From contig CAADVE010000005.1 of assembly GCA_900752425.1 (NCBI GenBank), positions 1-21,813 on the forward strand: a DNA stretch of 21,813 nt. Reading direction: 5' to 3'. Position 1 is the first letter of the stretch, and each line of letters starts with the position of its first letter. Positions 1 to 8,753 of the stretch are shown here, one piece after another. The stretch is from an uncultured Collinsella sp. (lineage in GTDB: Bacteria > Actinomycetota > Coriobacteriia > Coriobacteriales > Coriobacteriaceae). The position numbers and the translations under genes were made by a program. Under the pieces are notes generated by a model. It did not search any database. It was not told the DNA's origin and saw only the letters and a program-made list of their open reading frames with translations.

Positions 1-1423
1 ATTTCTCCCCCCCCCCCCCCCCGCCTGGCACCCCCACCCCGGGACCCGCCGGCGAATAGTTACGGCTCGTAAGTGCCCCCTCGCCGCCGTTGGCAAAAAT
101 CTCGACCATCGTAGTGTCTGAAAGCACGCGCAGGTCGCGAAGCTCGCTGAGCTCGATCGACCTCCGGTCGCGTCCATAGCCTTCGTCGCCCATATCGAGG
201 GTAAGCATCCCGTCCGTATAACGCACAAAGACACCCTTGCGGATCTCGAGCTCGACCATCTTGGCGCCCTCACAGGAAACCACAAGGTCAAACAGGCGGC
301 CCGGCTCCTCAACGGTTTCACCGCCTGTCGCGCGAACGCAGTCGCCGCGCATCCTCTCAATCTCGTGCACCGGCTGCTGACAGAGCTTACCATCGCGCAT
401 GCTCAGCTCTCGCGGCACCGTCAACGCGCACTGCCACCCGCGTGCCACCGTCGGGCTTTCTGCCGTCGCATCGGGACAACCCGACCATCCGATCATCAAA
501 CGTCGACCCGCAGCATCCTCAAAGGACTGCGGGGCATAGAAATCAAAACCGGCATCAACCATCGGAGGCATGCCCTGCCCGGCGATCTTAAAACTCGGCG
601 CCTCCCAATCGGCCTCGATGGGAAACCACACGCACTGGTGCGGATTGCGGTAACGCCATCCATCGGCGGACACACCCTGCGGACAGCAAACGAGAATAAG
701 CTCACCATCGAGCTCAAACAGATCGGGGCACTCCCACATAAAGCCAAACTTCTCGCCCAACTCAATGCGCGTCGCATAGCTCCAGTCCTCTAGATCGCTC
801 GAGGTATAGACAAGCACGCAGCCGCGGTCGTCTTTCGTACGAGCGCCCAGAACCATGTAGTAGATACCATCGTGTTCAAGGATTTTGGGATCACGCACGT
901 GCGTACCGATATCGTCGGGGTAATCGACTGGTCCAACAGCCATGCGCTTCTCGCCCAATTCGTCGGGATTCTCGGCAACCATATGAATCTGGTTTTGCTC
1001 ACGGCCCGTCAACACGTAGTCGTAATCATCGCGGTCAAAATGCTTGACGTTGCCGGTATAGAAGTAGTGAATCTTGCCATCACGTACAAAGGCAGAACCA
1101 GAATACGCTCCGCTCGAATCCAAATCGGAATCGGGGAACAGCACGGGGCCGTGATTCTCGTACGTCACAAAATCCTTTGTCGTCAGATGGTTCCAAAGCA
1201 CTGGACCGCCATGCGCAGCATCGAACGGATCGTATTGATGATAGATGTGATACGTATCACCAATCTGAACCAAACCGTTGGGGTCGTTGAGCCAGCCAAG
1301 CTCAGGCTCCACATGGAACAGAAGCCTATCGGGGTCGGACGCGATGCGAGCCGCCGTCTCATCCTGTCCGACACGCCACTGCTCATAGTCCGCGCGTGTC
1401 ACCTTGTTTTTTTGATTTAACAT
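1..1423 (-). CDS. GH32 beta-fructosidase / sucrose-6-phosphate hydrolase, 3' end missing
   Basis: An open frame starts at the ATG at 1423-1421 (MLNQKNKV...) and runs off the left edge without a stop. GH32 motifs are in order: WLNDPNG at residues 44-50 with nucleophile D47, RDP at 177-179 (transition-state stabiliser) and WECPDLF with acid/base E231. The C-terminal beta-sandwich is reached (VEIFANGGE...LTSR), so little of the real protein is missing. No signal peptide is seen, so it should act in the cytoplasm. It follows the PTS permease gene on the same strand, which suits hydrolysis of PTS-imported sucrose 6-phosphate to glucose 6-phosphate and fructose. The last translated residues are an implausible Gly/Pro run caused by the poly-C end. 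The Shine-Dalgarno is weak. Exact substrate (sucrose-6-P or short fructans) is inferred from context. Confidence 0.88.
   Translation of the reverse strand, partial: MLNQKNKVTRADYEQWRVGQDETAARIASDPDRLLFHVEPELGWLNDPNGLVQIGDTYHIYHQYDPFDAAHGGPVLWNHLTTKDFVTYENHGPVLFPDSDLDSSGAYSGSAFVRDGKIHYFYTGNVKHFDRDDYDYVLTGREQNQIHMVAENPDELGEKRMAVGPVDYPDDIGTHVRDPKILEHDGIYYMVLGARTKDDRGCVLVYTSSDLEDWSYATRIELGEKFGFMWECPDLFELDGELILVCCPQGVSADGWRYRNPHQCVWFPIEADWEAPSFKIAGQGMPPMVDAGFDFYAPQSFEDAAGRRLMIGWSGCPDATAESPTVARGWQCALTVPRELSMRDGKLCQQPVHEIERMRGDCVRATGGETVEEPGRLFDLVVSCEGAKMVELEIRKGVFVRYTDGMLTLDMGDEGYGRDRRSIELSELRDLRVLSDTTMVEIFANGGEGALTSRNYSPAGPGVGVPGGGGGGEK
7..22. repeat. 16-C homopolymer at contig edge
   Basis: Sixteen consecutive C bases (G on the minus strand) lie inside the 3' part of the GH32 reading frame, and the next 30 bases are also unusually C-rich. 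Translation here gives glycines and prolines unlike a GH32 C-terminus. A sequencing/assembly artefact at a contig end is the simplest explanation; a slippage-prone tract is the alternative. Confidence 0.7.
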
Positions 1424-1447
1424 CGCCGTTGACTTTCTCGTCTATGG

Positions 1448-1485
1448 GGAAGGACGCTCGACTCACACGAGTCGAACGCCCTTCC
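1448..1485 (-). promoter_or_regulatory. 17-bp hairpin between PTS and GH32 genes
   Basis: Arms 1448-1464 and 1469-1485 form a 17-bp stem with a 4-nt loop. In minus-strand RNA the two non-Watson-Crick positions are G-U wobbles, whereas in plus-strand RNA they would be A-C mismatches, so the structure fits the operon transcript. No U-run follows, so it is more likely an intercistronic processing/stability or partial-attenuation hairpin than a full terminator. It ends 25 nt upstream of the GH32 start. Confidence 0.6.
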
Positions 1486-1524
1486 TCAAATGGACTTATC
1501 CTCAGATTACACTGAACGGCTCAA

Positions 1525-2976
1525 CTAGAAGCTAACGTCGAAGCCAGCGCCAGCGCCCTCTTCATCGGTGGTCGGCACGCCCTTTGCCTTGTTGTAGGCA
1601 AAGATCAAGACGATCGGCACGATAAAGGCGATGAGATTGCCAGCCACATACCACACGAGGGTCTCGGGCGTGACGATGAGCAGGCCAAGCACGCCGGTCA
1701 GACCCTGACCGATAGCGCGCACCTCAAAGAGCTTGACGAAGGCACCGCCGCAGCCTGCACCGATGCATGCGCAGATGAACGGAATGATCGAATAGCGCAT
1801 GTTTGCAGCAAAGATAGCGGGCTCGGAGATTCCGACCAGCGTCGGGATAAAGGACGACATGCAGATGTTGCGCTCTTTGGAGTGCTTCTTGTGAATGAGG
1901 TACATACCGATGGCGCCGCCGCCCTGGGCGATGATGGAAACCGACCAGATGGCCTGGATGTAGTTGAAGCCAGTCGTGGCAACAAGGTTTGCCTCGATAC
2001 CCTGGATGAACTGATGCGTACCGGTAACGACGAGCGGCTGCAGGAACGCGGCGAAGACAAAGGCACCAAAGACGCCCATCCTGTTGTACAGGATATCGAT
2101 TACGCCGGCGAGGACGTCACCGATCAGGTTGCCGAGCGGGCCGAACACGGTGAACAGGGCGACGTTAGCAAGAATCAGGGTAACGGTCGGGACAAAGACG
2201 AACGAAACGACCTCGGGGATGTACTTCTGGGCAATCTTTTCGACCTTGGCCATAAACCAGGCAGTCAGGATTGCAGGGAATACGCCGCCCTGGAAAGCAA
2301 CCATGGGAATGGATAGCGGACCGAAGTTCCAGTACTCAGCACCCGTCGGGTCCATAACGAACGTGTTGCGGTTCATAAGGCTCGGGTGAACCATGACGAT
2401 ACCGACGAGGATGCCCAGGATCGGGTTACCGCCAAAACGCTTGACCGCGCTGTACATAACCAGGACAGGCAGGTAGTCGAACGTGGTGGCGATAATGGCA
2501 AAGAAGCTTGCGAGGTTCTTGAGGAACTCGCTGTGATCGGCGAGGCTGCCTTCCATGCCAAAGAGGCCGTTGGCAACGATCAGCGACTTAAGGCCGATGA
2601 TGATTGCAGCGCCGACGAAGGCGGGAATGATGGGGATAAAGATGTCCGAGAACACCTTGAGGACCGAGAAGAACTTGCCTTTCTTATCCGCCTCGGCACC
2701 CTTGACCTCGGAAGCGCTGATCTCCTTGACGCCAGTCAGAGCCATAAAGGCGTCGTAAACCTTGTTGACGGTACCGGTACCAAAGATGATCATGAGCTGG
2801 CCGCTGTTGTACAGCACGCCCTTGACGCCATCGATGTTCTCGAGCTCGGCCTTGTTGTATTTGCTCGTATCCTTGAGCACCAGACGCAGACGGGTCACGC
2901 AATGCGTGGCGCCCTCGATGTTCTCCAGACCGCCGACGTTATCGACGACTTGCTGAGACACTGCTTTGTAGTCCAT
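1525..2976 (-). CDS. PTS glucoside/sucrose-family permease, EIIBC component
   Basis: A 483-aa phosphotransferase permease that imports and phosphorylates a sugar. The N-terminal EIIB domain (about residues 1-80) carries the phosphorylated cysteine in CVTRLRL (C26). From about residue 100 an EIIC domain with many hydrophobic segments follows, with the conserved GISEPAIF motif. There is no C-terminal EIIA domain, so a separate EIIA (Crr-like) encoded elsewhere must supply phosphate. The start at 2976 (MDYKAVSQQ) is chosen because GGAGAGG lies just upstream; an ATG four codons earlier has an SD almost touching it. It sits between two GH32 genes (45 bp after one, about 100 bp before the other), so sucrose is the likely substrate. 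That specificity is contextual; related families take trehalose or beta-glucosides. Confidence 0.9.
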   Translation of the reverse strand: MDYKAVSQQVVDNVGGLENIEGATHCVTRLRLVLKDTSKYNKAELENIDGVKGVLYNSGQLMIIFGTGTVNKVYDAFMALTGVKEISASEVKGAEADKKGKFFSVLKVFSDIFIPIIPAFVGAAIIIGLKSLIVANGLFGMEGSLADHSEFLKNLASFFAIIATTFDYLPVLVMYSAVKRFGGNPILGILVGIVMVHPSLMNRNTFVMDPTGAEYWNFGPLSIPMVAFQGGVFPAILTAWFMAKVEKIAQKYIPEVVSFVFVPTVTLILANVALFTVFGPLGNLIGDVLAGVIDILYNRMGVFGAFVFAAFLQPLVVTGTHQFIQGIEANLVATTGFNYIQAIWSVSIIAQGGGAIGMYLIHKKHSKERNICMSSFIPTLVGISEPAIFAANMRYSIIPFICACIGAGCGGAFVKLFEVRAIGQGLTGVLGLLIVTPETLVWYVAGNLIAFIVPIVLIFAYNKAKGVPTTDEEGAGAGFDVSF

Positions 2977-3021
2977 GTTCCTCTCCATTCCTTTACGAAA
3001 TCATAAGACGTTTTGATGCCA

Positions 3022-4404
3022 TTACAGAGACGCGATCGTTGCATTTGCGCACTTGAGCGTACCGTCGGTGACCGTCAGTGCCACACCCTGGCCCTGCTTA
3101 TTGCAGAAGCGCGCGTTAAGCGCAACATCATCGACAAAGATGGTCGCGATATCGTCGTCAACGACCAGGCGCACATGATGAGTGCCCTCGCCCTTAAAGA
3201 ACAACGGACGCTCGAGGCCCATGTTGTTGACCTGGAACCACGGATACTGGGGGGCCGCCGTAAACTCGAGCTTGCCCTCACGCAGGTTGGCGCGGAACTC
3301 ATAGGCAAGACCGGACTCGGCGTCCTCGGCAAGCTTCACCGAGAAGCCGGCAGCGTCACCGGCGAGCTCGATGTCGGCATCGAGCATATAGGTGGAACCG
3401 GCATCCGCGGCGAGCACCTGCTCGACCTTGCCCGACTCGCAGGAAAGCTCAAAGGCCTCGACTGCCTTAGCCTCGCCAAAGGCGCCAAGCATGCTGTCAG
3501 GGAGCTTGGTGCCGAGCGTTCCGTCGGCACGCTGAACGATCTCGAGAGGCATAAAGGTGCCACCCCACAGGTAAGAGCTGGGATCGCCACCCTCGTCACG
3601 CGTAGGAACCCAACCAAAGAGAACGCGGCGCTCGCCATCAAATGCGGTACGCGCGGCATAGTACGCGCGGCCATCGAATGAATCGTCAGCAGGAGTGATC
3701 CAAGGACCGTTGATGGAGCGAGACATGCGGTAACGGGTCTTGTTGCCATCACTGTACTCGGAGAACACCAGATACCACCAGTCGCCCATCTTAAAGAGAT
3801 CAGGCATCTCGAACATGGTGTAAAGGCCCGGATTCCACCAGTCGCCCTGGAACTCCCAGGTATCCAGGTCCTTGGAGGTGAACTTGACCAGACGCCCGGT
3901 CATCAGACGCTTGTCCTCGCCCACGCGCGTGCCGAGGATGAGCATGTACTCTTCGTTCTCCTCATCCCAAAGCACAAAGGGATCGCGCCAGTTGCGGTCA
4001 TCGTAACCTTCCTGGGGCGGAAGCAGCGTCTCGGCGATGTTCTTCTCCCACTTGACGGCGTCGTCACTCGTTGCGTGAAGAAGAACCTGCTTCATCAAGC
4101 GTGCGCGGACCTTATCGCGATTGCAACCAGTGTAGAGCGCATGGTACTTGTCGCCCACCTTAAACACCGTGCCGGCATAAACATACTGGTCGACTTCCTC
4201 GTCGCCGCCACGCTCAAGGCTCTCGCCAAAGTCCTTGTAGTTGACGAAATCCTTGGTCGTCGCGAGTGCCCAACCAAACGGCTCTCCGAAAGGACCGGGG
4301 TTTCGCGTGTCACGCTGGTGATAGAGATAGAACGTGCCGTCCTCGCCGTACGGCATGATGTCGCCTACCCAAATTCCCTCAGGCTGGTAATACACCTTGT
4401 GCAT
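3022..4404 (-). CDS. Atypical GH32-family fructosidase
   Basis: A 460-aa cytoplasmic (no signal peptide) five-bladed-propeller glycosidase of the GH32 type. The nucleophile motif is WVGDIMPY (D15) instead of the usual WxNDPNG; NWRDPF (R140-D141-P142) and FEMPDLF with acid/base E199 are intact. The C-terminal third is beta-rich and includes a VDDDIATIFVDDVALN segment typical of the GH32 sandwich module. The start is the ATG at 4404, eight bases after GGAAGGAAG; an in-frame GTG six codons upstream has no better RBS. It is the first gene of the operon and lies directly behind operator-like repeats. The altered -1 subsite motif suggests a fructoside other than plain sucrose, or a fructosyl-transfer role; this cannot be resolved from sequence. 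Confidence 0.82.
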   Translation of the reverse strand: MHKVYYQPEGIWVGDIMPYGEDGTFYLYHQRDTRNPGPFGEPFGWALATTKDFVNYKDFGESLERGGDEEVDQYVYAGTVFKVGDKYHALYTGCNRDKVRARLMKQVLLHATSDDAVKWEKNIAETLLPPQEGYDDRNWRDPFVLWDEENEEYMLILGTRVGEDKRLMTGRLVKFTSKDLDTWEFQGDWWNPGLYTMFEMPDLFKMGDWWYLVFSEYSDGNKTRYRMSRSINGPWITPADDSFDGRAYYAARTAFDGERRVLFGWVPTRDEGGDPSSYLWGGTFMPLEIVQRADGTLGTKLPDSMLGAFGEAKAVEAFELSCESGKVEQVLAADAGSTYMLDADIELAGDAAGFSVKLAEDAESGLAYEFRANLREGKLEFTAAPQYPWFQVNNMGLERPLFFKGEGTHHVRLVVDDDIATIFVDDVALNARFCNKQGQGVALTVTDGTLKCANATIASL

Positions 4405-4446
4405 CCGAGACTTCCTTCCCACGTGATACTAACTCGGTACAACTGC

Positions 4447-4475
4447 AAGATATGTCAATCGTTTTCATATGTCAA
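4447..4475 (-). promoter_or_regulatory. Promoter of the GH32-PTS-GH32 operon
   Basis: On the minus strand a perfect -35 TTGACA (4475-4470) is followed after exactly 17 nt by TATCTT (4452-4447), placing the transcript start near 4440, about 36 nt before the GH32 ATG. The operator repeats overlap both the -35 element and the spacer. Confidence 0.6.
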
Positions 4476-4484
4476 ACGTTTTCA
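4450..4484. promoter_or_regulatory. Two tandem LacI-type operators
   Basis: Two 18-bp copies, ATATGTCAATCGTTTTCA (4450-4467) and ATATGTCAAACGTTTTCA (4467-4484), differ at one base and abut with a 17-bp period. The second contains the perfect AAACGTTT palindrome with the central CpG typical of LacI-family operators. They cover the promoter, so binding should repress it. The related sequence in front of lacI supports the LacI protein next door as the binder. Confidence 0.65.
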
Positions 4485-4516
4485 CACCAATACGTCTTTT
4501 CGCAGTTCCAGTCGTC

Positions 4517-4534
4517 GGCAAACGGTTGACATAT
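4517..4534. promoter_or_regulatory. Third, inverted operator copy
   Basis: The reverse complement reads ATATGTCAACCGTTT followed by GCC, matching the tandem operators over most of its length but in opposite orientation, 33 bp further upstream. It could be an auxiliary site for looping or cooperative binding. Confidence 0.5.
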
Positions 4535-4586
4535 GCCGGCGAACGGTCATCAGAAGCGTTCGGGGGATTCTTTTGGCTCGGATGAG

Positions 4587-5597
4587 CTACGCGGTTTTGC
4601 CCTCGATAAGTTCGACGGGGAGCTTGATATTCGATTCGGGCTTTTCACCGTTAACAAGAGCGATGATGGATTGCGCCGCGAGCTCTCCGATGCGATCGAT
4701 ATCTTGACGAACGGTTGTTAAGTCAGGCATAAACGTCATAGTGCGGCGGGCGCCATCCGCGCCCACGACCTTAATATCGTCCGGAGCGCTCAAGCCGCGC
4801 TGCTTCATCACGTTGAGGCAGATGGCCGCCATCGTGTCGTCTCCCGCAAAGATGCCGTCAATATCGGGGTTCTCATCGAGGATCTTCGCAACGACCGCAC
4901 TCTTTTCGTCGTCGGACTTAACGAACTCGACCTCACGGACAAGCGCGGGCAAACCAGCCTGCTCCACAACATCGTGGTAGGCATCGGTACGCTTATTGGC
5001 AGGCATACGCATGCGGCTATTGTTGCGCAGGCACAAGATGCGCGAACACCCGTCATCGATCAGGCGACGCGTGGCAAGTTCGCCGATGCCATAGCTGTCG
5101 CTCGCAATCTGAACAGAGGTCTCGCCAAGGTCGCAGTCGATACCAACCAGACTCAAGCCCATCTCGGCATACGCCTCGGCACCGATATTAAGCGAGTTGA
5201 CGATGACGCCATCAACCATATTGCGCCGAAGCATGTCGATATAAGAGCGCTCAAGCTCGGGTCGATTGGCGCTATTGCACAGCAGCATCTTAAAACCGTT
5301 TTCGGCCAGGGTATGCTCAATGACTTGAACCACTTGGGCATGAAACGGACTGCTGACATAGGGGACGATCATACCGATAAGATTCAGGCGACCGTTGAGC
5401 ATGGCACGAGCGATATCGTTGGGCGTATAGTTGATGCGCTTCATCGCGGCATGGACCTTATCGCGGGTCTCTTGGCTAATATAGCCACGATTATTAAGCA
5501 CACGAGATACCGTAGTAGGCGAAACCCCCGCCACCGCCGCAACTTCCTTGATGCCAGGCTTAGCCGAATCCTTAGAACGAGCGCCCTCGCGAGCCAT
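4587..5597 (-). CDS. LacI-family transcriptional repressor of the fructoside locus
   Basis: A 336-aa regulator. The N-terminal helix-turn-helix (residues 15-35, GIKEVAAVAGVSPTTVSRVL) is followed by the hinge helix region (NYTPNDIARAML) and a periplasmic-binding-protein-like effector domain (LIGMIVPYVSSPFH..., GIFAGDDTMA, VVGADG). The start is the ATG at 5597 with GGGAGGG four bases upstream; two earlier in-frame ATGs lack such a site and lie next to the operator. It is transcribed in the same direction as the GH32-PTS-GH32 operon, 182 bp upstream of it. Family knowledge plus the shared operator sequence at 4450-4484 and 5618-5632 suggest repression of the operon and of itself, relieved by a sugar or sugar phosphate. 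Confidence 0.92.
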   Translation of the reverse strand: MAREGARSKDSAKPGIKEVAAVAGVSPTTVSRVLNNRGYISQETRDKVHAAMKRINYTPNDIARAMLNGRLNLIGMIVPYVSSPFHAQVVQVIEHTLAENGFKMLLCNSANRPELERSYIDMLRRNMVDGVIVNSLNIGAEAYAEMGLSLVGIDCDLGETSVQIASDSYGIGELATRRLIDDGCSRILCLRNNSRMRMPANKRTDAYHDVVEQAGLPALVREVEFVKSDDEKSAVVAKILDENPDIDGIFAGDDTMAAICLNVMKQRGLSAPDDIKVVGADGARRTMTFMPDLTTVRQDIDRIGELAAQSIIALVNGEKPESNIKLPVELIEGKTA

Positions 5598-5617
5598 AGC
5601 ACCCTCCCCCATCAACA

Positions 5618-5632
5618 TGTCATACGTTTACA
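5618..5632. promoter_or_regulatory. LacI autoregulatory operator
   Basis: TGTCATACGTTTACA matches the tandem operator core TGTCAAACGTTTTCA at 13 of 15 positions and lies 20 bp upstream of the lacI start codon, suggesting autoregulation. Confidence 0.5.
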
Positions 5633-5746
5633 TACGAACAAAGCATACCCCAACAAGAGCGGGAAGACGGTAACAGTACAAGTAAGTAAACGACTCATCC
5701 AAATAATTAGGAGAGTTCCGCCTAAAGGGTGACTACACAGGCCCCC

Positions 5747-5876
5747 CGCCGGGCCGCTTTGGGTTACTTTCCAAAACATTTCCGCAGGACGCAAAGGGCT
5801 CCGCCGCGCGAAGCGCGCAGCGGAGCCCTTTGCATGTCCGAGGACGTTTTGGAAAGTAACCCAAAGCGGCCCGGCG
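5747..5876. repeat. 130-bp imperfect palindrome
   Basis: The outer arms 5747-5777 and 5846-5876 are perfectly complementary (31 bp). After a short mismatched zone, 5791-5804 pairs with 5820-5833 and the tip is a GC-rich hairpin (5806-5810 with 5814-5818). It lies just downstream of the glycyl-radical gene, so it would form a huge hairpin in that transcript and may end or stabilise it. Its size and symmetry also suit a dispersed non-autonomous repeat. No second copy is in this window. Confidence 0.75.
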
Positions 5877-5898
5877 ATCCTGCGGGAGTTAAACCCCT

Positions 5899-6150
5899 TT
5901 AGAACTTGTCGTGGAAGGTACGCGCAATGACCTCGTCCTGCTGCTCCTTGGTGAGCGTGTGGAAGTTCACGGCGTAGCCGGAAACGCGGATGGTCAGCTG
6001 CGGATACTTCTCGGGGTGAGCCTGAGCGTCGAGCAGCGTCTCACGGTTGAAGACGTTGATGTTCAGGTGGTGGCCACCCTTCTCGGCGTAAGCGTCGAGC
6101 ATGTGGACCAGGTTATCGGCCTGAGTCTCGGAAACTTCAGAAACCTTCAT
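5899..6150 (-). CDS. grcA: Stand-alone glycyl-radical domain of pyruvate formate-lyase (GrcA-like)
   Basis: An 83-aa protein equal to the C-terminal radical domain of pyruvate formate-lyase. It contains GGHHLNINVFNRETLLDA, EKYPQLT and the RVSGYA loop with the radical glycine G58, and ends LTKEQQDEVIARTF-HDKF as full-length PFL does. Compared with E. coli GrcA/YfiD (127 aa) it lacks the distinct N-terminal extension and instead begins (TQADNLVHMLDAY) where PFL resumes. The start at 6150 has AAGGAGA seven bases upstream; an upstream extension has no RBS. It lies 85 nt after the PFL core gene on the same strand but in a different frame. The core gene lacks this domain, so this is inferred to be an essential second subunit, activated by a radical-SAM activase not present here, rather than only a spare part. 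Confidence 0.9.
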   Translation of the reverse strand: MKVSEVSETQADNLVHMLDAYAEKGGHHLNINVFNRETLLDAQAHPEKYPQLTIRVSGYAVNFHTLTKEQQDEVIARTFHDKF

Positions 6151-6173
6151 AATGTGTCTCCTTCGATCGATAG

Positions 6174-6193
6174 GCGCCGGCCGAAACCGGCGC
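6174..6193 (-). promoter_or_regulatory. GC hairpin upstream of grcA-like gene
   Basis: GCGCCGG (6174-6180) and CCGGCGC (6187-6193) form a 7-bp stem with a 6-nt loop, ending shortly before the Shine-Dalgarno of the small subunit. It may influence relative translation or RNA processing. Confidence 0.4.
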
Positions 6194-6209
6194 ACTAATC
6201 AGTAATCGT

Positions 6210-6234
6210 TATTGTTAGTATAGCACTAACAATA
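6210..6234 (-). promoter_or_regulatory. AT-rich hairpin at the pflB stop codon
   Basis: Arms 6210-6219 and 6225-6234 form a perfect 10-bp stem with a 5-nt loop, directly after the pflB stop codon. No strong U-run follows, so full termination is unlikely; it may be a 3'-end stabiliser or processing site that sets the ratio of the two subunits. Confidence 0.45.
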
Positions 6235-6235
6235 G

Positions 6236-8287
<2,052 letters not shown>

Positions 8288-8384
8288 TGTGTAACCACGC
8301 TCCTAGTTACGTGTAATGCGGCGCTCTCTCACACCGCTGCTTATTGAATTCTTGAATTTTCGGCTTGCACTACCGGTTTCTTCC

Positions 8385-8415
8385 GTTCTTCACCACACGT
8401 TGGTGCAGGAAAAAC
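8385..8415 (-). promoter_or_regulatory. Hairpin in the pflB leader
   Basis: In minus-strand RNA GUUUUUC and CACCA pair with UGGUG and GAAGAAC (12 bp with one G-U and a 3-nt bulge) around a 5-nt loop. It lies about 100 nt before the pflB start. Role unknown. Confidence 0.3.
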
Positions 8416-8681
8416 GTTTGTCCACCTTGGAACTACAACCCAAAACCCAAGATTTCACCCGTCTGAGAAGGATAACATAGCGACCCTCTGCATCTGGGCT
8501 GTTATATGTTTCTTTTTTTATATCATAATGGCTTTTTTTACAAACCCGCAGGAAATGCGCGCGCGAACAACTACCGTTCACCGATTTGTTTGGTATTTTT
8601 CCTTGCCTTTGTACGACGTTCGCTCTAGCTGTTATGCCAGCTTTAGCAGGGTAAAGTGTCCCAGAGACCCTACAGAAACTG

Positions 8682-8715
8682 CAGGGCGGCCACGGGATCC
8701 CCCGTGGCCGCCCTG
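8682..8715 (-). terminator. Strong hairpin terminator of kdgT
   Basis: A perfect 15-bp GC-rich stem (8682-8696 with 8701-8715) with a 4-nt loop, 38 bp after the kdgT stop codon. On the minus strand it is followed by AGTTTCTG, only weakly U-rich, so efficiency is uncertain. It also separates kdgT from pflB. Confidence 0.65.
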
Positions 8716-8753
8716 TGGCGTAGCTAGTTTTTAGCTTTGATTGCCGCTTGGCA

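Larger units (their letters stand above)
5598..5898. other. Intergenic region between lacI and the glycyl-radical gene
   Basis: About 300 bp without a credible gene. It holds the lacI leader with its operator, presumably the lacI promoter (not confidently located), and the 130-bp palindrome described separately. Confidence 0.6.
8288..8753. other. pflB leader / kdgT 3' intergenic region
   Basis: A 466-bp region with no convincing gene; a frame across it on the minus strand is low-complexity and unlike a protein. It holds an AT-rich island at about 8507-8545 that probably includes the pflB promoter (e.g. TATGAT on the minus strand; no convincing -35), a leader hairpin at 8385-8415 and the kdgT terminator at 8682-8715. 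I see no clear FNR or Rex site. Confidence 0.45.

Noticed and set aside
365..1420. Plus-strand frames at the left end as genes
   Set aside because: The minus strand carries a continuous GH32 frame with all catalytic motifs through this region.
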